Assembly: GCF_016918015.1 (NCBI RefSeq)
Contig: NZ_JAERMK010000029.1
Span: forward strand, 1 to 48,537
Reading direction: 5' to 3'
Source of the DNA: Glycomyces sp. YM15
GTDB lineage: Bacteria; Actinomycetota; Actinomycetes; Mycobacteriales; Micromonosporaceae
DNA: 48,537 bases
Shown: positions 37,534 to 48,537 of the stretch, piece after piece
Numbering within the stretch: the first letter of the stretch is position 1
Layout of the letters: each line of letters starts with the position of its first letter
Made by a program: the position numbers and the translations under genes
Notes under the pieces: generated by a model
Seen by the model: the letters and a program-made list of their open reading frames with translations, nothing else
The model's database searches: none
What the model was told of the DNA's origin: nothing

Positions 37534-37932
37534 GTGCCCAGTGGTCGAGTGAAATGGTTCGACGCCGAGAAGGGATTCGGATTCGTCTCCCGCGATGACG
37601 GCGGCAAGGACGTGTTCGTGCACCGCGACGCGCTGCCCGAAGGCGTCGAGGAACTCGCCAAGGGCACCAAGGTCGAGTACAGCATCATCGACACGCGCCG
37701 CGGGGTCCAGGCGATGGGCCTCCACGTCGTGGCCGCCCCGCAGGCCGGCGCGGCCCCGGCCGCCGAGTCGCCGAAGCGTTCGCCCGAAGAGCTCAACAGC
37801 CTCCTGCAGGACATGATCGGCGTACTCGAGCAGCAGGTCATGCCGCCGCTCGCGCGCGGTCGGCGCCCCGACCGCAAGACCGGCGCGAAGATCGCCGAGA
37901 TGCTCAGAGCCGTGGCGGGCGACCTCGAGTAA
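37534..37932 (+). CDS. Cold-shock-domain protein with C-terminal extension
   Basis: This 132-aa protein has an N-terminal cold-shock domain (residues 1-67) with RNP1 KGFGFVSRDD and RNP2 DVFVHRDAL. A helical extension (about 80-132, EELNSLLQDMIGVLEQQVMP) of unknown role follows. It binds single-stranded nucleic acid by family. This longer form, found near DUF3027, is common in actinobacteria. Confidence 0.92.
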   Translation: MPSGRVKWFDAEKGFGFVSRDDGGKDVFVHRDALPEGVEELAKGTKVEYSIIDTRRGVQAMGLHVVAAPQAGAAPAAESPKRSPEELNSLLQDMIGVLEQQVMPPLARGRRPDRKTGAKIAEMLRAVAGDLE

Positions 37933-37955
37933 GGCCGTCGTCCCGAGCCGCGGGC

Positions 37956-37961
37956 TAGGCT
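37956..37961 (+). promoter_or_regulatory. Leaderless-type -10 box of larE
   Basis: TAGGCT is followed by 7 nt and the GTG at 37969. Confidence 0.55.
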
Positions 37962-37968
37962 CTGTGAG

Positions 37969-38877
37969 GTGACCTCCCAGGCTCAGGCGACTCCCCCCAC
38001 GACCGGCGCCGCGCACGTCGTCGCGTCCACCGCTCCCGAAGACGCACCCGGCGACCGGGTCGACGCGCTCCTCGACCGGCTCTCCTCGCTGCCGTCGCTC
38101 ATGGTCGCGTTCTCCGGCGGCGCCGATTCGGCGTTCCTGCTCGCGGCCGCCGTCCGGGCGCTCGGCCCGGAACGCGTCGAGGCCGCCACCGCCGTCTCGC
38201 CTTCGCTGCCGCGCGTCGAACTCGAACGCGCCCGCGAGTTCGCGGCCGGGCTCGGGATCGCCCACCACGCCCCGTCCACCGACGAGCTCTCGCGCGAGGG
38301 CTACCGCGCCAACGCCGGGGACCGCTGCTTCTTCTGCAAGACCGAGCTGATGAGCGTCGTCGGACCCCTCGCCGCGGCGCGCGGCATCGCCGCGGTCGCC
38401 ACCGGCACCAACGCTGACGACGTCCGCGCCGGGTTCCGGCCCGGGATCCGCGCCGCTGCGAACGCGGGGGCGCTCACGCCTTTGGCCGACGCCGGGCTCA
38501 CCAAGTCCGAGATCCGCGCCGCCTCGCAGTCGTGGGGTCTGCCCACTTGGGACAAGCCGGCCGCGGCCTGCCTCGCCAGCCGCATCGCCTACGGGGTCGA
38601 GGTGACCGCGGACGGGCTCGAGCGCGTCGCCGGCGCGGAGCACGCGCTGCGGCGCGCGCTCGACGAGGCCGCGATCCCGGTGCGGAACCTGCGGGTGCGG
38701 GACATGGGCGGCGACACCGCGAAGGTCGAGATCGACGCCGAGCTCGTGGCAAGGGTGGCCGAACGGCCGGAAGTGCTCGCAGTGGTCGAGGGCTTCGCCG
38801 AGGTGCGGCTGGACGAGCGGGGATTCCGGTCGGGCGCGATGAACGAGCTGCTGCCGAACCCCGAGCGGTACCGCTGA
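37969..38877 (+). CDS. larE: ATP-dependent sulfur transferase LarE
   Basis: This 302-aa PP-loop ATPase (SGGADSAF, residues 49-56) inserts sulfur into pyridinium dithiocarboxylate, the precursor of the nickel-pincer cofactor of lactate racemase. RCFFCKTEL and ACLASRIAYG are the family's cysteine-bearing motifs; the Cys in the latter corresponds to the sulfur-donor position in described LarE proteins. larB, larC and larA are not in the window, so the cofactor's user here is unknown. Confidence 0.88.
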   Translation: MTSQAQATPPTTGAAHVVASTAPEDAPGDRVDALLDRLSSLPSLMVAFSGGADSAFLLAAAVRALGPERVEAATAVSPSLPRVELERAREFAAGLGIAHHAPSTDELSREGYRANAGDRCFFCKTELMSVVGPLAAARGIAAVATGTNADDVRAGFRPGIRAAANAGALTPLADAGLTKSEIRAASQSWGLPTWDKPAAACLASRIAYGVEVTADGLERVAGAEHALRRALDEAAIPVRNLRVRDMGGDTAKVEIDAELVARVAERPEVLAVVEGFAEVRLDERGFRSGAMNELLPNPERYR

Positions 38878-39248
38878 GCGGAGGCGCGGCGGACTCGGCG
38901 GCCTCGGTCTTGGGATGAGAGTGCCCCGGTGAGACGGGCCAGCGGCGATCGTCAGTGGAGGATGAGTCCGAAGATCCGCCTCACCGGGTCCATAACCCCT
39001 CGGGAACCCCTCATTCCCCGAGGCCCCCACCGTGGGGCATGAGCCTGAGCACGCCCTGAACCATCACTGGCAATTCCCTGATACAGGGGTGTTCGCCTCA
39101 TAACGTGTGGTGTCCGTTCTTTTCGGTCGCAGACCGGCTAACCATCCCTAATCGACACCAGCTCGCGGCGGCCTGCCTCCCCCTCCTCCGCGACACACTC
39201 CTCCTCGTCCGGTGAGGGCCGGAGCTGTTCGCCGTGTAGAACGGTCCT
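38878..39248. other. 371-nt intergenic region with hairpins
   Basis: No ORF is convincing. Stems are visible at about 38997-39023 (cctcggg with cccgagg) and 39027-39040 (cccc with gggg), possibly the larE terminator. From 39085 to 39150 the sequence is less GC-rich. A TAGAAC box at 39237-39242 lies 6 nt before the YidD GTG. I cannot assign a known riboswitch. Confidence 0.4.
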
Positions 39249-39695
39249 GTGGAGGTTTCGGGCTGCGCCAGCGCTTACCAACCGGGGTGCTCGGCCGGGT
39301 GCGGTGCGCCCCTGGGCGCGTCCTGCGGGCCCGGCGGTCCGTGCAACCCCTGCGCGGCGGCCTGCGGCGGTGCGACCGATCCCGGCCCGTTCCATTCACT
39401 TGCCTTGGCGCTCTTCGGGCTGGGGCGGCTCTCGCCGGAGCGGCTGTCGGCCGCACGGGAGGGGCACCGGCCCGGTCCCCGACGGTTCGGGCTGCGGCTC
39501 ATCGCGGCCTATCGGCGGTGGCTTTCGCCGCGCGTGCAGGTGGCGTGTCGGTTCGTGCCGAGCTGCTCGGGCTTCGGGTACCGGGCGGTGTCGCGGTACG
39601 GCTTGTGGGTGGGCGGGCGGCTCGCGCTCGGGAGGGTGCTGCGCTGCCGCCCGGGGGTGACGCCAGGCACGCATGATCCGGTGCCCGGGGCGTGA
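39249..39695 (+). CDS. yidD: YidD family membrane insertion factor with Cys-rich N-terminus
   Basis: This 148-aa protein has the YidD (DUF37) domain at about residues 78-135: LIAAYRRWLSP, FVPSCSGFGYRAVSRYG and LGRVLRCRPG. YidD aids membrane-protein insertion with YidC. The first 40 residues are unusual, with seven cysteines (6, 14, 18, 26, 32, 35, 39) in CxxxC and CxxC spacings among Gly, Pro and Ala. They could bind a metal, or the real start may be further inside. yidD normally lies with rpmH-rnpA-yidC; here it stands alone. Confidence 0.8.
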   Translation: MEVSGCASAYQPGCSAGCGAPLGASCGPGGPCNPCAAACGGATDPGPFHSLALALFGLGRLSPERLSAAREGHRPGPRRFGLRLIAAYRRWLSPRVQVACRFVPSCSGFGYRAVSRYGLWVGGRLALGRVLRCRPGVTPGTHDPVPGA

Positions 39696-39704
39696 GGGGA
39701 CCGC

Positions 39705-39710
39705 TAAAAT
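39705..39710 (+). promoter_or_regulatory. Leaderless-type -10 box of the 73-aa ORF
   Basis: TAAAAT, close to the consensus TATAAT, is followed by 7 nt and the ATG at 39718. Confidence 0.6.
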
Positions 39711-39717
39711 CCAGCGC

Positions 39718-39939
39718 ATGAGTGACTCGAACATCGCCGGCCGCCCGTCCGACAAGGCGGTCAAGACCCGCAGCCGCACCGTCAAGCCCGGACACCTGGA
39801 GGTCGGTGAATTCACCTCCGGCCACATCGGCGCCTCCTCACCGTTCGGCACCGCTTCGTTCCCGCTGCCCGCCGGCAGCATCTACTTCGAGCACACCGGG
39901 CCGGTCGCGACGCGCATCCTGGAGGACGAGCGCCACTGA
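39718..39939 (+). CDS. Small hypothetical protein (73 aa)
   Basis: The product is soluble, starts MSDSNIAGRPSDKAVKTR and ends with a Gly/Phe/Pro-rich stretch (GASSPFGTASFPLPAG) and HTGPVATRILEDERH. I recognise no family. Support comes from the strong leaderless -10 box and the GC-rich third codon positions. The next promoter starts 30 nt after its stop, so it is its own transcript. Confidence 0.6.
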   Translation: MSDSNIAGRPSDKAVKTRSRTVKPGHLEVGEFTSGHIGASSPFGTASFPLPAGSIYFEHTGPVATRILEDERH

Positions 39940-39969
39940 GGCGACGCCTCGCAACGAATTACCGAGACG

Positions 39970-39998
39970 TTGTAAGAAAATTTCATAGGTGGTATGTT
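39970..39998 (+). promoter_or_regulatory. Promoter of the amylopullulanase gene
   Basis: TTGTAA (39970-39975) and TATGTT (39993-39998) are separated by 17 nt in an unusually AT-rich stretch, giving a leader of about 85 nt. GAAAATTTC (39976-39984) between the boxes is a near-palindrome and could be an operator. A hairpin (cgcacac, ggg, gtgtgcg) follows at about 40004-40020. Confidence 0.55.
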
Positions 39999-40089
39999 CT
40001 TGCGCACACGGGGTGTGCGTCTCGTCGTGCACTCGTCACGCCGCGGCGCGCGCCCCGTCCCCCTGTTCAACCCCGGAGGAAGAAGCGCA

Positions 40090-45771
<5,682 letters not shown>

Positions 45772-45803
45772 GGAATGGTAATGATTCGCTAACGAAACCG
45801 CTC

Positions 45804-45833
45804 TTGACAGGGCGGGAATACTGGGGATTAGTT
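45804..45833 (+). promoter_or_regulatory. Possible promoter in the spacer after the amylopullulanase gene
   Basis: A perfect TTGACA box (45804-45809) is followed after 18 nt by ttagtt (45828-45833), a weak -10. A transcript from here would soon meet the hairpin at 45845-45877. Confidence 0.35.
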
Positions 45834-45844
45834 TCGGATCCCTG

Positions 45845-45877
45845 AAACCGGGGCGGGCGCGGCACCCGTCCCGGTTT
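45845..45877 (+). terminator. Intrinsic-type terminator
   Basis: A 15-nt stem (aaaccggggcgggcg with cacccgtcccggttt, one G-U and one mismatch) is followed by agcgtttt, including a T-run that is rare in this window. Confidence 0.75.
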
Positions 45878-45925
45878 AGCGTTTTCTGAGCAAACCTGAG
45901 GGGGACAGCCGCTGCAGGTGCCGGA

Positions 45926-45931
45926 TACGAT
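45926..45931 (+). promoter_or_regulatory. Leaderless-type -10 box of the Pro-rich membrane protein gene
   Basis: TACGAT is followed by 6 nt and the ATG at 45938. Confidence 0.5.
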
Positions 45932-45937
45932 CGGTCC

Positions 45938-46918
45938 ATGACGTACCCCCCGCAAGACCCCGCCGGGCAGCCCGGCGGCCAGTACGGGCCGTCCCAGCCC
46001 GGCGCGCAGCCGCCCGCGGGAGGCTACGCCCCCGGGCAGGTGGGCGGCGAGCCCTACGCGACCCAGCACCTTCCCGGCCAGCCGCCGTACCCGAGCCAGC
46101 CCGCGGGCCAATACCCACAGTACGACCCGGCCGCCGGCTACCAGTCCCCCTACGGCCAGTACGGCCCGCCGCCGGTGCAGCCCAACACCAAGGGCGGCGG
46201 GAGCACCGCGCTGCTCGTCATCGGCGTCGTCGTGCTCATGGTCCTCGGCGCGGTCGGCGGCTACTTCCTGCTCGGCAACGACGACGAAGGCACCCTGACC
46301 GCCGGGGACGACGACGCGACCGTCGAGAACACGCCTGGCGGCGGCGAAGGCGAGGACGAGGGCGGCGAGGAGCCCGAAGCACCGCCCGTGCCCTCCGGGA
46401 CGCACCTCGCGGTGCCCTCGCTCGACTCGGTCACGCCCCTCCCCGGCCCCGAATGGCAGTACGCCGTCGGACCCGGAGTCTCCAGCGATCCGCTCGCGGA
46501 CGCCGAGATCTACCAGGTCAACCACACCGAGACCTGGGTCTCGATCATCGCCGTCGGCCTCTTCTCCGGGGCCGCCGCCGAGTTCGACCCGGCCGACCTG
46601 AACGCCAGCGCGCTCAGCGCCTCCGAGGTGTGGCTGGGCGACGGCTTCTCGACCGTCGAGGACTACCAGCAGAGCGAGATCACCTACACGCCGGTCGAAG
46701 TGGACGGACGCCCGGGCGTGCTCGCGGAGTGGCGCAACTCGTGGACGGCGTCGCCGGACACGACGGACCTCTACGAGGACACGGCGCTGCTGGTCGTCGA
46801 CGTGGACGGCGTGAACGGGTTCATCGGCGTGGCGAGCGTGTCGGAGTCCGGTGCGGCACTGTACGACCCGGCGGTCGAGGCGCTGCTGGCGACGGACTTC
46901 GGCGCCGAATCCGCTTGA
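45938..46918 (+). CDS. Single-pass membrane protein with Pro/Gly/Gln/Tyr-rich cytoplasmic tail
   Basis: This 326-aa protein has a low-complexity N-terminus (residues 1-85, repeats such as PAGQPGGQYGPSQPG). One membrane span follows (about 90-110, LLVIGVVVLMVLGAVGGYFLL), then an acidic Gly/Glu linker (about 111-150) and an extracytoplasmic domain (about 150-326). No catalytic motif is seen and I recognise no specific family; this layout is common in actinobacteria. It is monocistronic and has a strong terminator. Confidence 0.8.
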   Translation: MTYPPQDPAGQPGGQYGPSQPGAQPPAGGYAPGQVGGEPYATQHLPGQPPYPSQPAGQYPQYDPAAGYQSPYGQYGPPPVQPNTKGGGSTALLVIGVVVLMVLGAVGGYFLLGNDDEGTLTAGDDDATVENTPGGGEGEDEGGEEPEAPPVPSGTHLAVPSLDSVTPLPGPEWQYAVGPGVSSDPLADAEIYQVNHTETWVSIIAVGLFSGAAAEFDPADLNASALSASEVWLGDGFSTVEDYQQSEITYTPVEVDGRPGVLAEWRNSWTASPDTTDLYEDTALLVVDVDGVNGFIGVASVSESGAALYDPAVEALLATDFGAESA

Positions 46919-46933
46919 GCCGCAAGGTTTTGC

Positions 46934-46961
46934 ACGGGTCGCGCCTTCGGGTGCGGCCCGT
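46934..46961. terminator. UUCG-tetraloop hairpin terminator
   Basis: A 12-nt stem (acgggtcgcgcc with ggtgcggcccgt, two imperfect pairs) is capped by ttcg and followed by a T-run. It ends the 45938-46918 gene. Confidence 0.8.
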
Positions 46962-47099
46962 TTTGCGTTGTGTTGCCGAGGCGGCCTCCGAAACGGCCTC
47001 AGCTGTAGCGCCCCTGTTCTGGTCGGGATTGCGGACGCCGGGTGGTCTGCCCTCGAGTGCCCGGGCGGAACGGCGACAAGGTGGGAGCGGGGGCGGGCC

Positions 47100-47380
47100 G
47101 GATTGCGGCCTCCCGATGCGATCAGGTGCGACTCCAGACGGGCAGCGACTACAGGGTGGGGGTGGGATTCGGGTCCGTTTCCGACCCCCTGGCCCTGATC
47201 GGCCGAGGTTCAGACGGGCAGCGACAACTGGGTGGGTGCGGGGTTTGGGCTCGTCTCCGGCTCCCCGGTTCGATCGGGCCGAGGTTCAGACGGGCGGCGA
47301 CAAAGAGGTGGAGGAGGGGCCGGGTCGTCTCCGGCTTCCCGGCTCGGTCGGGCTTGGGGTTCGGGCGAGCGGCGATGGTG
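47100..47380 (-). repeat. 75-76-bp tandem repeat at the 3' end of the HNH gene
   Basis: The string cagacgggc(a/g)gcgac recurs at 47135, 47211 and 47287, with a degenerate copy at about 47362, so the period is 76, 76 and 75 nt. The array encodes the Pro/Arg-rich tail of the HNH protein and continues past its stop codon. The 76-nt steps change the reading frame from one copy to the next. The spacer 46962-47100 shows nothing else. Confidence 0.8.
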
Positions 47381-48537
47381 GGGTGTGCTGGGGTGGGTTT
47401 CCTGGTCTGGGCATGCCGAGGGCCCGAACCCTCGCTTGGGGTTCGGGTGGCGCTGCGTGGTGTGTGCGGCGCTTCCCCCAGCAGTCGCCTGCTGGGGCAG
47501 CCTAAGAACGGCGGGTCGCCGTAGTCGTCGGTCGCCGACCTTGCAACTGTCGCTGTCGATGCCGGTGGTGGGGGCGCCTCGGCTGCCGCTTCGGCGCTTG
47601 AGGCTTCGCGTATTTCGCGTATGCCGAACGTCGCTCGGCATCGCGCTTTCGCCGCTCGCATGGCTTTGATCGCCCGGTCCCGGTCGATGGCCTCGGCGAT
47701 GCCGTCGAGGTCGGGCTTCAACGTCTCGGACCATTCGGTCCGGTAGAGCCCGGTGGGGAACACATCCCAGTCCGAGCCTGCATGCTCGGCGTCCATGTCG
47801 GCATCGGTACGCCAGTCCGCGCACCCGCACCCGGCCGAGGCGCCGGCGGGGCCGCTCTGACCGGTCCCGGCCGCTGCTGCGTGGCCGTCGTGGTGGGTGA
47901 TGATCGCCTGACCGGGCCCGGTCTTCTCCACGCTCCACCCAGGGGTGTGGATGCGGCCGTGATGGAACCGGCACAGCAGGATCAGATTCTCCGCGACCGT
48001 GGGGCCGCCGTCGGCCCAGTGGGTGATGTGGTGCGCCTCAGTCCAGGCGATGGGCCGGTCACAACCGTGCCAAGCGCAACCCCCTGGCTGCTCGAGCTCG
48101 AGTTTGCGCCGCAGGGCGGCGTTGGGCAGGCGCAGGGCCCGACCCAGCTCGACCGCTTCACCCTTGGCGTAGTTGAACACTGAGGGGATGATGAGGCCTT
48201 CGCAGGCCAGCAGCCGGGCCCGGGCGAGGGAGATCGGCCGGCCTTCCAGGAGGGGGAGGCGGCCGGTGTCCTTGCCCTGCAACGTCTCGATGTCGACGGT
48301 CAGATCCAGGGTCGCGGTGTGCCCGTGCCGGGTCGCGGCCTGCGGGGAGGACCCGTACCCGGCCAGGAGCTGATGGAGAGCCTCGGCATGCCGGTTCGCC
48401 TGCGGGGGCAGCAGACCGCCGTCCTCAGGGTCGCCCTCGTCTTGGCGGGGTGGCGGGCAGGCGGTCTGCAGGTACTTGTCGAGCATCCGCCCGGTCGCAT
48501 TCGAGAGGTGCCCTTCCAGCGCCCACATGCCATTGCC
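47149..48537 (-). CDS. DUF222/HNH endonuclease-domain protein (5' end outside the window)
   Basis: The frame is open to the window edge, so the N-terminus of the DUF222 domain is missing; GMWALEGHLSNATGRMLDKYL is a typical internal DUF222 stretch. The HNH nuclease domain follows: CAWHGC zinc-knuckle cysteines, EAHHITHWADGGPT with catalytic His, and NLILLCRFHHGRIH. A long, Cys- and Asp-containing region follows. The last 75 or so residues are Pro/Arg-rich and encoded by the 75-76-bp repeat. Actinobacteria carry many such genes, often in multiple copies; the function is unclear and mobility is not shown. Confidence 0.88.
   Translation of the reverse strand, partial: GNGMWALEGHLSNATGRMLDKYLQTACPPPRQDEGDPEDGGLLPPQANRHAEALHQLLAGYGSSPQAATRHGHTATLDLTVDIETLQGKDTGRLPLLEGRPISLARARLLACEGLIIPSVFNYAKGEAVELGRALRLPNAALRRKLELEQPGGCAWHGCDRPIAWTEAHHITHWADGGPTVAENLILLCRFHHGRIHTPGWSVEKTGPGQAIITHHDGHAAAAGTGQSGPAGASAGCGCADWRTDADMDAEHAGSDWDVFPTGLYRTEWSETLKPDLDGIAEAIDRDRAIKAMRAAKARCRATFGIREIREASSAEAAAEAPPPPASTATVARSATDDYGDPPFLGCPSRRLLGEAPHTPRSATRTPSEGSGPRHAQTRKPTPAHPTIAARPNPKPDRAGKPETTRPLLHLFVAARLNLGPIEPGSRRRAQTPHPPSCRCPSEPRPIRARGSETDPNPTPTL

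Noticed and set aside
38878..39248. c-di-AMP (ydaO) riboswitch in front of the YidD gene
   Set aside because: Hairpins are present, but I could not match the conserved core, and YidD is not a typical target.
47149..48537. Mobile intron or homing endonuclease
   Set aside because: DUF222/HNH genes are common chromosomal families in actinobacteria; no intron structure or target duplication is visible.

Overview
The window is chromosomal DNA from a very GC-rich actinobacterium. The evidence is the strong G/C bias at third codon positions, frequent GTG starts, a sepH division gene next to a DUF2530 gene, a DUF3027 gene and the futalosine menaquinone genes mqnB and mqnD, an LPXTG surface protein, a mycobacterial-type iron-sulfur reductase, and many TAnnnT boxes sitting 6-7 nt before a start codon, which is the signature of leaderless transcripts. 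The gene set would fit Glycomycetaceae or a related family, but that is inference. No rRNA, tRNA, CRISPR array, insertion sequence or prophage is visible.

Layout. (1) 126-4778: a 33-bp tandem repeat, then a beta-glucoside/cellobiose uptake operon (two ABC permeases, a GH1 beta-glucosidase, a LacI regulator) closed by a perfect 26+26 nt hairpin. (2) 4781-7902: a frameshifted secreted FG-GAP gene, a membrane iron-sulfur reductase and a coupled 39-aa ORF. (3) 7905-16408, minus strand: a giant multi-HAMP hybrid histidine kinase and an output-less response regulator, then a tightly overlapping operon of STAS anti-anti-sigma factor, PrsW protease, small membrane protein, TadA-associated protein and TadA. 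(4) 16656-21003: an LPXTG protein, a SpoIIE phosphatase fused to an anti-sigma-type ATPase, and an NlpC/P60 hydrolase. (5) 21225-28251: a 14-residue polycysteine leader ORF in front of a cysteine dioxygenase-like gene, then minus-strand nnr, acpS, a small membrane gene, a PBP4-type dacB and glmS. (6) 28521-34244, minus strand: a membrane beta-propeller protein, thpR, an MFS transporter and sepH. (7) 34466-39939: DUF2530, DUF3027, mqnB-mqnD, a cold-shock protein, larE, a Cys-rich YidD and a 73-aa orphan. (8) 40090-46918: an 1893-aa surface lipoprotein joining an alpha-amylase and a pullulanase, and a proline-rich membrane protein. (9) 47149-end: a DUF222/HNH endonuclease gene cut by the window edge.

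How the genes work together. Two carbohydrate systems (beta-glucoside import and hydrolysis; extracellular starch/pullulan breakdown) sit beside wall-synthesis genes (glmS, dacB, NlpC/P60). A sensing block joins a histidine kinase, response regulator, STAS protein, PrsW protease and SpoIIE/HATPase protein, which suggests partner-switching stress control.

The most notable signals are the leaderless Cys-rich leader ORF before the cysteine dioxygenase-like gene, a dispersed repeat family that has been captured inside two coding sequences, and several short tandem repeats at the 3' ends of genes, three of which span the stop codon.
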